A stretch of DNA of 64,000 nucleotides from JAEXOD01 sp963667875 (GTDB lineage: Bacteria; Bacteroidota; Ignavibacteria; Ignavibacteriales; Melioribacteraceae). Of this stretch, positions 1 through 6,669 are shown piece by piece; within the stretch, counting starts at the first letter, position 1, and every line of letters starts with the position of its first letter. The position numbers were made by a program, and so were the translations under genes. The stretch is from positions 248,001 through 312,000 of the forward strand of contig CAXXGC010000013.1 in the NCBI GenBank assembly GCA_963667875.2, written 5' to 3'. The notes below the pieces were generated by a model that had not been told where the DNA came from, ran no database searches, and saw only the letters and a list, made by a program, of their open reading frames with translations.

Positions 1-226
1 ATTTGATTTCCCGTTATTAAGTGATTTTAATAAATCAACTGCTAAAGCTTACGATGCAATTTATGATGTTTTTGTACCCGGCAAATTTGATTATGTTGGT
101 GTTGCTAAAAGAAGTGCTTTTGTTGTTGATAAAGAGGGGATTATTCGTTATGTAGAAGTATTGGAAAATGCCGGTAATGAACCGGATTATAACAAAATAC
201 AAGAAGTTTTACAAACATTAAACTAA
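1..226 (+). CDS. Peroxiredoxin (AhpC/TSA-type), C-terminal part, cut by the window edge
   Basis: Only the last 74 residues are present, read from base 2 to the TAA at 224-226. The fragment includes a strand that reads RSAFVVDKEGIIRYVEV, the usual C-terminal thioredoxin-fold strand of AhpC/TSA peroxiredoxins, preceded by LLSDFNKSTAKAYDA, which matches the substrate-side region of that family. It would reduce hydroperoxides in the cytoplasm. The catalytic cysteine lies outside the window, so the subfamily cannot be set. A strong terminator follows directly, so it is not co-transcribed with the next peroxiredoxin. Confidence 0.8.
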   Translation, partial: FDFPLLSDFNKSTAKAYDAIYDVFVPGKFDYVGVAKRSAFVVDKEGIIRYVEVLENAGNEPDYNKIQEVLQTLN

Positions 227-233
227 GATTAAT

Positions 234-261
234 AAGAGTTGATACATTAGTATCAACTCTT
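234..261 (+). terminator. Rho-independent terminator after the peroxiredoxin fragment
   Basis: A perfect 12-bp stem, AAGAGTTGATAC with GTATCAACTCTT, closes a four-base ATTA loop and is followed by a short T-rich run. It sits 8 bases after the stop codon of the upstream gene. Confidence 0.75.
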
Positions 262-285
262 TCTATTTAATAAAAGAGGATAATT

Positions 286-744
286 ATGTTAACAGTTGGT
301 AGTAATGCACCCGATTTTAAAGTAAAAGACCAAAATGGTAAAGAAATCTCATTAAATGATTTCAAAGGTAAAAAAGTTGTATTATATTTTTATCCAAAGG
401 ATATGACTTCGGGATGCACAACAGAAGCCTGCGAATTTAGGGATTCAGTTTCATTATTTGAACAAAATAATGTTGTTGTTATAGGTGTAAGTGCCGATTC
501 ACCGGAATCGCACAAAAAGTTTATAGCTAAAAATGAACTTCCTTTTACATTATTAAGTGATTCGGAAAAAATATTAGTTCAAGATTACGGTGTTTGGAAA
601 GAAAAAGTTATGTGCGGCAGACGGTCAATGGGTATTGAAAGAACTACTTTTGTAATTGATGAAAACGGTAAAATTATTAAAATTTACCCCAAAGTAAAAG
701 TAGCAGGTCATGTTAAATCTGTTTTAGAAAATTTAGGGTTATAA
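286..744 (+). CDS. bcp: Thiol peroxidase Bcp/PrxQ-type peroxiredoxin
   Basis: This 152-residue protein is full length for the Bcp/PrxQ family, which reduces hydrogen and organic peroxides using thioredoxin. The active-site PxxxTxxC motif is visible at Pro37, Thr41 and peroxidatic Cys44. Cys49, five residues later, is the usual resolving cysteine of the atypical two-cysteine type. A third cysteine near residue 110 sits just before the RTTFVID strand. A purine-rich site, AAAGAGGA, lies before the ATG at 286. Its stop overlaps the start of the next gene by one base, so it is translationally linked to the pterin genes downstream. That link suggests a shared role in redox cofactor protection, which is inference. 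Confidence 0.93.
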   Translation: MLTVGSNAPDFKVKDQNGKEISLNDFKGKKVVLYFYPKDMTSGCTTEACEFRDSVSLFEQNNVVVIGVSADSPESHKKFIAKNELPFTLLSDSEKILVQDYGVWKEKVMCGRRSMGIERTTFVIDENGKIIKIYPKVKVAGHVKSVLENLGL

Positions 745-1157
745 TGGTTTATATTACCCGAAGAGAGGTCTTTTCCGCTTCTCATAAACTACATAATGCT
801 AATTTAAGTGATTCGGAAAATGAAATTATTTTTGGAAAATGTAACAATCCTTATGGACATGGACACAATTATGTATTAGAAGTAACCGTATGCGGAAATA
901 TTAATCCGCAGACCGGTTATGTTATTGATTTATCCAAATTAAAGCAGATAATTAAAATAAATGTTATTGATAAACTTGACCACAAGCATTTAAATTATGA
1001 TGTTGCTTTTATGAAAGATATTATTCCAAGTACTGAAAACTTAGCTGTTGAAATTTGGAATCAGTTAGCTGATAAAATTATTGAATGTAAACTATATTCT
1101 ATAAAAATATATGAAACTGAAAATAATTATTTTGAATTTAGAGGAGAAAAAGATTGA
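744..1157 (+). CDS. 6-pyruvoyl-tetrahydropterin synthase family protein (PTPS/QueD)
   Basis: The 137-residue protein belongs to the PTPS/QueD family, which converts 7,8-dihydroneopterin triphosphate. His14, His39 and His41 form the zinc site, Cys33 in GKCNNP is the catalytic cysteine, and Asp79-His80 complete the catalytic relay. Glu124 in the YETEN motif is the pterin anchor. The CNNPxGHGHNY and STENLAVEIW stretches resemble the animal PTPS used for tetrahydrobiopterin more than the CxxxHGH form typical of E. coli QueD. The gene overlaps folE by four bases and is followed by a short-chain reductase, so a tetrahydrobiopterin-like product is more likely than queuosine precursor. No queC, queE or queF is nearby. 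The substrate specificity is inference. Confidence 0.85.
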   Translation: MVYITRREVFSASHKLHNANLSDSENEIIFGKCNNPYGHGHNYVLEVTVCGNINPQTGYVIDLSKLKQIIKINVIDKLDHKHLNYDVAFMKDIIPSTENLAVEIWNQLADKIIECKLYSIKIYETENNYFEFRGEKD

Positions 1158-1720
1158 ATTTAGAAAATATTGCCGAAAATGTTAAAAATATATTAACTGA
1201 ACTTGGTGAAAATACTGAAAGACAAGGATTATTAAAAACTCCTGACCGTGTTGCAAAAGCTTATGAGTTTTTGACACAAGGTTATAATGTTGATATGGAT
1301 GAGTTAATAAATGACGCAATTTTTGACGAAAAATATGATGAAATGGTTATTGTTAAAGATATTGATTTTTATAGTCTTTGCGAACATCATTTATTACCTT
1401 TTTTTGGTAAAATTCATATTGCTTATATTCCCAATGGTAAAATTATAGGTTTAAGTAAAATTCCAAGGATTGTAGATGCTTTTTCGAGACGTTTACAAAT
1501 TCAAGAACGGCTGACCCAAGATATTGCAAATGTTATTGATAAGTATTTGGAACCAAGAGGTGTGGCTGTTGTTGCCGAAGGTTATCATATGTGTATTATG
1601 ATGAGGGGAGTTCAAAAACAAAATTCCATTACAACAACAAGTGCAATGCACGGTATTTTTAAGGAAGATTTTAGAACAAGAAATGAATTTTTAAATCTTT
1701 TATCTCAAAAAAAGATATGA
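1154..1720 (+). CDS. folE: GTP cyclohydrolase I
   Basis: This 188-residue protein converts GTP to 7,8-dihydroneopterin triphosphate, the first step of folate and biopterin synthesis. The CEHHLLPF motif at 76-83 and the later HMCIMMRG motif give the zinc ligands Cys76, His79 and Cys147. The GLSKIPRIVDAFSRRLQIQERL region is also diagnostic for type IA enzymes. The start overlaps the end of the PTPS gene by four bases, and its own stop overlaps the next start in an ATGA arrangement, so the three genes form one tightly coupled operon. The length is normal for the family. Confidence 0.96.
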   Translation: MNLENIAENVKNILTELGENTERQGLLKTPDRVAKAYEFLTQGYNVDMDELINDAIFDEKYDEMVIVKDIDFYSLCEHHLLPFFGKIHIAYIPNGKIIGLSKIPRIVDAFSRRLQIQERLTQDIANVIDKYLEPRGVAVVAEGYHMCIMMRGVQKQNSITTTSAMHGIFKEDFRTRNEFLNLLSQKKI

Positions 1721-2427
1721 CAAATAAAAAGAAATTAATTTGGATTACAGGAGGTACTTCAGGTATTGGACTATCGTTAGTTGAAACATTTTTAGATAAA
1801 AATTTTAATGTTTTAGCAACCTCCGGCAACATTGATAAATTAAATAACCTTAAAATAAGTTTTAACAATAACAATTTATTTACTGAAATATGTGATGTTA
1901 AAAATAAAGAGGTAATTCTTTCTGTAGCCGAAAAATATTCAAACGATTATTATTTTGATTGTTTAATTAACAATGCCGGTATTACTTCTTTTAAATCATT
2001 TTATAATCATAGTTTTGATGAAATTGATTCGATAATTGATACAAATCTTAAAGGAAGTATTTATTGTGCAAAAGCAGTATTACCTGTTATGATGGAAAAT
2101 AAATCCGGATCAATAATAAATATTCTTTCCATTGCTGCTAAAAAAATTTTTCTGCAAAGCAGTATATATTCTGCTTCAAAAGAAGGATTATTAGCTTTTA
2201 CCAATGTTTTAAGAGAAGAAGTACGTGAACATAATATACGTATAATAAACATTGTGCCGGGTCCAACAAACACACCTATTTGGGATAATAAAGTAAGGGA
2301 AAATTTTGGTAATAATATGATGTTGCCAAAGGATATTGCTGAATTAATTTTTTCTGTTTATACAAATAATTCCTCGGCTGTGCCCGAAGAAATAATATTG
2401 CGTCCTATAACAGGTGATTTGAAATAA
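1717..2427 (+). CDS. Short-chain dehydrogenase/reductase, candidate sepiapterin reductase
   Basis: This 236-residue classical SDR has the nucleotide-binding TGGTSGIG at 11-18, the NNAG motif at 85-88, and the catalytic Ser138, Tyr151 and Lys155. Position alone suggests the substrate: it is the third gene of an ATGA-coupled operon after a PTPS and folE. In tetrahydrobiopterin synthesis the step after PTPS is reduction of 6-pyruvoyl-tetrahydropterin by sepiapterin reductase, which is an SDR. Pteridine glycosides built this way are known in the related green sulfur bacteria. A terminator follows at 2428, so this is the last gene of the operon. SDR membership is clear; sepiapterin reductase activity is inference. 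Confidence 0.8.
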   Translation: MTNKKKLIWITGGTSGIGLSLVETFLDKNFNVLATSGNIDKLNNLKISFNNNNLFTEICDVKNKEVILSVAEKYSNDYYFDCLINNAGITSFKSFYNHSFDEIDSIIDTNLKGSIYCAKAVLPVMMENKSGSIINILSIAAKKIFLQSSIYSASKEGLLAFTNVLREEVREHNIRIINIVPGPTNTPIWDNKVRENFGNNMMLPKDIAELIFSVYTNNSSAVPEEIILRPITGDLK

Positions 2428-2459
2428 AATGGACCGATAAATTTAATTATCAGTCCATT
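2428..2459. terminator. Bidirectional terminator between convergent genes
   Basis: A 13-bp stem with one mismatch (AATGGACCGATAA with TTATCAGTCCATT) encloses a six-base loop. It lies between the SDR gene and the convergent Spy-like gene and can serve both. Confidence 0.6.
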
Positions 2460-2473
2460 CCATTAATTAAATA

Positions 2474-2962
2474 TTATCTTGGGAATTGATTGCATTCCTG
2501 CTGATCATTGTTATTTTTTTCACCTTTTGGTCCCATTGGTGGTCTATTTGGGCCATTCAAAAGCATCATTAAATGATTTGCCCACAACTCCTTTTGAGAC
2601 GGTTCTAATATTTCATTTACCGCAAACCAGCTTTTAATCTCAGCTTCACGAATTTTTTTATGCATTTCATTCAATTCAGAATCAATTTTTAATAAATTTT
2701 CCAAATTAGGTTTAACGGTTAGTTGTTTTTTTAGTTCAAATTGTTTTTTCTCCATTTGACATTTCAAATCGAGGAGACTTTCTTCTTTCTGAAGATTGAT
2801 TTTTTCGAATTTATCTTTTTGATCGGCAGATAAATTTAGATCTTCAATCAAAGGTCGTAAACCCTCACGTTTTACATTTCTTTCTCTTCTGTTTTCTTGT
2901 GCATTATTAGTAATTGCAATAAAAACAAATAATATTATTATTAAACCAACTTTTTTTAACAT
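2474..2962 (-). CDS. Spy/CpxP-like periplasmic protein (LTXXQ-type), divergent from the ECF sigma operon
   Basis: I place the start at the internal ATG at 2962, where a good site (AGAGGA, five bases away) precedes it, giving 162 residues. The N-terminus is then a signal peptide, MLKKVGLIIILFVFIAITNNAQ. The mature protein is rich in charged helices and contains LNLSADQKDKFEKINLQ, which resembles the LTxxQ motif of Spy, CpxP and ZraP. It ends in a Pro/Gly/Asn-rich tail. Such proteins are periplasmic chaperones or metal sensors. It is divergent from an ECF sigma operon that carries a second Spy-like gene, so it may belong to the sigma factor's regulon. That role is inference. Confidence 0.7.
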   Translation of the reverse strand: MLKKVGLIIILFVFIAITNNAQENRRERNVKREGLRPLIEDLNLSADQKDKFEKINLQKEESLLDLKCQMEKKQFELKKQLTVKPNLENLLKIDSELNEMHKKIREAEIKSWFAVNEILEPSQKELWANHLMMLLNGPNRPPMGPKGEKNNNDQQECNQFPR

Positions 2963-3089
2963 TTTTTCCTCTGAGTTTGTTATTTTTGTTACGAATATTT
3001 GACACATTATTTTTCCAAAGGGTTTAAATACCCAAAATTAAACCATTTTGTATTGGATAATGTCTAATTAATACAAACTAAAAGAGATT

Positions 3090-3626
3090 GTGATTAACGA
3101 GCAAACTTTAATAACAGAAGCATTAAATGGAAGTAATGCTGCTTTTAATCAATTAGCCAAGTTATATATTGATAAAATATATTGGCACGCAAGAAGAATG
3201 CTCGGAAATCATATTGATGCTGATGAAGTCACTCAAGAAGTGTTAATTGTTATGTATCAAAAATTACAGAGTTTTAAACATGAATCATCACTTTATACTT
3301 GGGTATATAAAATCACATCTACAAGATGTTTGAATGCTTTAAGGAAAAGAAATATTAAAAGATTTATTTTTTTTGATGATATAGATGATATTACCGATGA
3401 TGGGAAAACTGAAACTGATTTAATTAATAATATTGAAAATAAAGAAAAATTAAAAAAAATTGATAATGTTTTGCAGACTTTACCAGGTAAACAACGGGAG
3501 ATATTTATTTTAAGACATTATGAAGATCTTACATATGAAGAAATTTCTAAAATTACCGGTAAAAAGGTTGGAACGTTAAAAGCAAATTATTTTCATGCTT
3601 TAAACAAAGTTATGGAGAGAATTTAA
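3090..3626 (+). CDS. ECF-type RNA polymerase sigma factor
   Basis: The 178-residue protein has only the two domains of extracytoplasmic-function sigma factors. Region 2 covers roughly residues 15-85, including ADEVTQEVLIVMYQKLQSF and a SLYTWVYKITSTRCLNALRK helix. Region 4 covers roughly 125-175, with LPGKQREIFILRHYEDLTYEEIS and a helix-turn-helix. Translation appears to begin at a GTG at 3090 behind AAAGAGA. Its stop directly abuts the ATG of a membrane-anchored protein with anti-sigma features. It likely directs a cell-envelope or metal-stress regulon that includes the flanking Spy-like genes. Confidence 0.92.
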   Translation: MINEQTLITEALNGSNAAFNQLAKLYIDKIYWHARRMLGNHIDADEVTQEVLIVMYQKLQSFKHESSLYTWVYKITSTRCLNALRKRNIKRFIFFDDIDDITDDGKTETDLINNIENKEKLKKIDNVLQTLPGKQREIFILRHYEDLTYEEISKITGKKVGTLKANYFHALNKVMERI

Positions 3627-4244
3627 ATGAAAATTAATGAACAAATATTAAACTATTTAACTAATAAATTAAATAAAGACGAAATTAAATTATTTGAGGA
3701 TAAGTTAAATTCCGATTTGAATTTTAAAAAGGAATTTGATGAACTTAAAAATAAATTCGACAGAACTATTTTTAGTGAAAGTCGTATAACTTCAAACGAT
3801 TATAAAAATGAAGTCATTGTTAATGTTCAAAATAGAATTAATACTCAAAAGAAAAGCAAATTATTAGTTAAAATAAGTTATTCGTTTTCATTTGCAGCAA
3901 TTATAATTTTACTTGGAATTTTATTTTATCCCAATAAAGAAATGAAATTAAATAAACCTTTGATTACTTTTACACAAGCAGAAAAAGAAATTATTAACTC
4001 AATAAAAAATGATCAAGAAACAATCAACAAAATTTATCAATACGATTTTTTATCGGTAAGTACGCCTTCAAAGAAGGCAGAAATTTCCTATTCAAAATAT
4101 GATGAAGATATTAAAGAAATTGCACAATATGATAAAAATTATTTAGCCAGAAATGATATTCCCATTATTGACGATGCCGTATTATATGATTATCTTGATA
4201 ATGAAACAATAGAAAAAGTTTTTTCTAAAATAGAAAAATTATGA
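3627..4244 (+). CDS. Probable membrane-anchored anti-sigma factor
   Basis: This 205-residue protein starts one base after the sigma stop codon. Its N-terminal ~50 residues (ILNYLTNKLNKDEIKLFEDK) look like the short helical sigma-binding domain of anti-sigma factors, but without the HxxxCxxC zinc motif. A single membrane segment lies near residues 84-105 (SFSFAAIIILLGILFYP). The C-terminal ~100 residues would be periplasmic and match no domain I recognise. Gene order and topology support the call; sequence identity alone does not. It overlaps the next frame by four bases. Confidence 0.65.
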   Translation: MKINEQILNYLTNKLNKDEIKLFEDKLNSDLNFKKEFDELKNKFDRTIFSESRITSNDYKNEVIVNVQNRINTQKKSKLLVKISYSFSFAAIIILLGILFYPNKEMKLNKPLITFTQAEKEIINSIKNDQETINKIYQYDFLSVSTPSKKAEISYSKYDEDIKEIAQYDKNYLARNDIPIIDDAVLYDYLDNETIEKVFSKIEKL

Positions 4245-4255
4245 TAGAGGTTAAT

Positions 4256-4744
4256 ATGAAAATTAAATTATTACAAATATGTTTATTTATTACAGTTTTT
4301 TGTTTATATGGAAATTCTTTTGCACAACCTTTTGGCAGAAACGATTTTCCGCCGGACGGTATGCCGCCAAGGGAACGCTTTGAGCAGATGGAAAAATTAA
4401 AACTGATTGAAGTTCTAAATTTGAATGAAACTGTAACATTAAAATTCTTTGCCCGCCGGGGTGAATCGATGGAGAGGATGAAAAAACTAGCTCAACAAAG
4501 AGAAGATTTAATGGAAGAAATTGAGCAAAAATTCAAAAAAGGGGAATATGAAAATAATGACAAATATTATAAGGCAAAAATAGATAAAGTACTTGAATTC
4601 GAGTCTAAAATGCTGGAAGAAAGGAAAAGCTTTATTTATTCCCTTGATGATATTTTAACTAAAGAACAAATTTTACAATTTGTAATTTTTGAATTTAGAG
4701 TTAAAAGGGAAATTATGGATCAGATGAGGGACAATAAAAGATAA
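4256..4744 (+). CDS. Spy/CpxP-like periplasmic protein, third gene of the ECF operon
   Basis: I choose the ATG at 4256, because GAGG sits five bases upstream and the protein then begins with a signal peptide (MKIKLLQICLFITVFCLYGNSFAQ-type, cleaved after the AQ). The 162-residue product has a Pro/Gly-rich start, LNLNETVTLKFFARRGE in place of the classic LTxxQ helix, and long charged helices with REDLMEEIEQ and KEQILQFVIFEFRV. This resembles the Spy/CpxP/CnrX helical hairpin proteins. In cnr-type metal systems a periplasmic protein of this fold controls an ECF sigma and membrane anti-sigma pair, so this may be the sensor for the upstream genes. Confidence 0.68.
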   Translation: MKIKLLQICLFITVFCLYGNSFAQPFGRNDFPPDGMPPRERFEQMEKLKLIEVLNLNETVTLKFFARRGESMERMKKLAQQREDLMEEIEQKFKKGEYENNDKYYKAKIDKVLEFESKMLEERKSFIYSLDDILTKEQILQFVIFEFRVKREIMDQMRDNKR

Positions 4745-4800
4745 AAATATTTAAAATATAGTACAATAATTTGGAATTTACATATATTTTTTATTACATT

Positions 4801-4834
4801 TGCACTACTATTTTTTAGAGTAGTGCATTTTTTT
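4801..4834 (+). terminator. Rho-independent terminator of the ECF operon
   Basis: A perfect 9-bp stem (TGCACTACT with AGTAGTGCA) is followed by seven T residues. It ends two bases before the tRNA gene, separating the operon from the tRNA. Confidence 0.75.
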
Positions 4835-4836
4835 AT

Positions 4837-4923
4837 GCGGAAGTGGTGAAATTGGTATACACGCTATCTTGAGGGGGTAGTGCCTTAAGTGGCTTACGGG
4901 TTCGAGTCCCGTCTTCCGCACCA
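4837..4923 (+). tRNA. tRNA-Leu(GAG), CCA encoded
   Basis: The sequence folds as a class II tRNA. The acceptor GCGGAAG pairs with CTTCCGC. The anticodon stem CTATC/GGTAG has loop TTGAGGG, giving anticodon GAG. There is a long variable arm, and the T-loop is TTCGAGT. The gene encodes its own CCA end, unlike the other tRNAs in the window. Confidence 0.95.
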
Positions 4924-5204
4924 GATCGTTAACTTCACCTTAATATTACCATAAGTTTATTTTAGCATGTATAATTAGGATTTCCTCATAAAGTTAATAA
5001 ATTTGTTTAAGCATACTAATTCTTTTCATTTTTAAGTATCTTGATTTTTTTATATCCTAATTAAACAAGACTTCATTGAAGCGTGACCTGTGCAGTTGAG
5101 TGGTGAAATATTTATAGATAAATCGACCAGCCCACAAATACAAGCCCCATGGGGGTGACACTTAATTAATTGAAACACAACATGTTATGGGTATATAAAT
5201 GTCA

Positions 5205-5719
5205 CTCCGCTGGTGTATGTCGCATAAGTACAAAAATGGAACTCACCCGTCTCAAAATCAGCCGGGCGTGGCCCCTTGCCCTTCTCTTAAAAAGTAATGT
5301 TGTCAACTTAAGGATTATCTATTCTTCATTCTAACAATGCAACCCACTTACGGGGTTGTGATTCTTTTTTTATCGTTCAGGCTACTGTTATGAAACCCCA
5401 TTCGGGGTTTTTTAATATAATCCTTTAATCCAAATAGAAATTTAAATACTGAAAATCAATTTATTGCGTAATAACGCTGAAAGCGTTACATATCATTAGA
5501 CTGCGGAACCATTAATACCGGTTTTTACCCCCGAAAGTGGGGTTGCATAAAATGGAGTAATTTGCTTAAGTTGACAACATTGCTTAAATAGAGAGGGGAA
5601 TATCTTTTATATAAAATAATAGATAACAACATAATATAGATAATCATAATAAAATAATGCGGGGACAATAATTCCAAGATATTTCAAAAATCCGACTTAT
5701 TCGACATCCACCGCTGGAG
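5205..5719. mobile_element. MITE-like element A, interrupted copy
   Basis: Its ends are imperfect 25-bp terminal inverted repeats at 5205-5229 and 5695-5719, sharing the core GGTG(T/G)ATGTCG and ATAAGT. It encodes no protein. An uninterrupted relative of 218 bp lies at 57636-57853 with nearly the same internal sequence (GGAACTCACCCGTCTC, GCCGGGCGTGGCCCC, GCGGGGACAATAATTCC). This copy is longer only because a second element is inserted at 5295-5582. A non-autonomous transposon moved in trans is the simplest reading; no matching transposase is in the window. Confidence 0.7.
5295..5582. mobile_element. MITE-like element B, inserted into element A
   Basis: This 288-bp insertion has perfect 17-bp inverted ends, AATGTTGTCAACTTAAG at 5296-5312 and its complement at 5565-5581. 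It is flanked by a 9-bp direct repeat, CTTAAAAAG at 5286-5294 and CTTAAATAG at 5583-5591, that reads as a target-site duplication. The copy of element A at 57636 has a single CTTAAAAAG and no insert, so it represents the empty site. Internal hairpins such as AACCCCATTCGGGGTT recur in the repeat block at 54.4-55.1 kb. Confidence 0.72.
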
Positions 5720-5787
5720 CCAAACCCGATATTGATTAGATTAATTATTCTATAAACATTTTGTTCAACATTATGGTACTGAACAGG

Positions 5788-5814
5788 CAAAAAAAATCCC
5801 CTAAAAAGGGGATT
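5788..5814 (-). terminator. Terminator of the barrel-protein gene
   Basis: An 8-bp stem (AATCCCCT with AGGGGATT) is followed, on the minus strand, by a run of T residues, and lies about 22 bases after the stop codon. Confidence 0.7.
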
Positions 5815-5836
5815 TAACAATAAATTTATTTTTTAA

Positions 5837-6502
5837 CTATAAAGCAAAGAAAACAGTTACGTTTGTATTTACCATACTCATTGTATCTTCACCATCTTCT
5901 TTACCCAATAAATTTACAATATTGTATCTTATGGAAACGTCTAAGTCAATAGCAGGAAGAATTGATATATAAACACCTGCACCTAAACCAAGACCGGTTC
6001 TAGTTGTTTTTTCACCAATTGTTTGTTCTTCAGTAGCTGTTTCACCCATATATGATGCAGTTGCTTTAACCTTTAATTCACTAATAGAATTAACTAAAAC
6101 AGAAGCACTTGCATAAGGGGAGATAGGACCCGGAATAAAGTTATACTGAGCACCAACACCAAAACTTAAAATAGAAGCTTCGGTTTCGCCTTTCATATTA
6201 ATATTAATTGTTCCTGTTGTAGGAGAATAATATGGAATTGTGAATTCTTCGTCCCCTTTTAAAGAAGTATAATATACTTCCCCAATAAGGGCTATAGGTA
6301 ACAAAGGTAATGAAAACTTAGCTTTTGCATTAAAATGATACTCGGCGGAAAATCCTAAACCGTCTTTAGAAATATCATTTGTAAAAGTTTCAGGAGCGGT
6401 AATAAATGTCAAACCGCCGCCAACACCAACTTTAAATGACTGGCCATACATAGTAGCTGAGGCAAGCAATAAAATAAAAAATAGTGTAAATATTCGTTTC
6501 AT
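5837..6502 (-). CDS. Outer-membrane beta-barrel protein, function unknown
   Basis: The 221-residue protein begins with a signal peptide ending in MYGQS and continues as alternating strands rich in Gly, Tyr and Thr (KVGVGGGLTF, LSFGVGAQYNF, TGLGLGAGVYISI). It ends in a terminal strand finishing with aromatic/leucine residues (TNVTVFFAL). This is the pattern of small OmpX/OprF-like porin-fold proteins common in this phylum. A GGAG-type site precedes the ATG, and a terminator follows the stop. It appears to be a single-gene unit next to the phytol-kinase-like gene on the other strand. No substrate can be deduced. Confidence 0.7.
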   Translation of the reverse strand: MKRIFTLFFILLLASATMYGQSFKVGVGGGLTFITAPETFTNDISKDGLGFSAEYHFNAKAKFSLPLLPIALIGEVYYTSLKGDEEFTIPYYSPTTGTININMKGETEASILSFGVGAQYNFIPGPISPYASASVLVNSISELKVKATASYMGETATEEQTIGEKTTRTGLGLGAGVYISILPAIDLDVSIRYNIVNLLGKEDGEDTMSMVNTNVTVFFAL

Positions 6503-6669
6503 TAGAACTCCTTAATTGTTTTTGTGAATATATTATAAGTTAATAATAATTTATTATAAATACAATAATTATGTACTCATAATATAGATTTTTCAGCTAA
6601 TAAATGACTTTAATATAATATAATAATTGATTATATTTAATGTTTGTTATGAAAAAAATGAGATAGAAT

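Larger units (their letters stand above)
4924..5836. other. Gene-free stretch with nested palindromic elements
   Basis: No plausible gene lies between the tRNA and the barrel-protein gene. Positions 4924-5204 are AT-rich with only a small CCCCATGGGGG-type palindrome near 5146. The rest is one interspersed element (5205-5719) interrupted by a second (5295-5582), then the terminator of the next minus-strand gene. Confidence 0.7.

Noticed and set aside
744..1157. Naming the PTPS gene queD
   Set aside because: The operon partners and the animal-like motifs point to biopterin; no queuosine gene is nearby, so I left the symbol empty.
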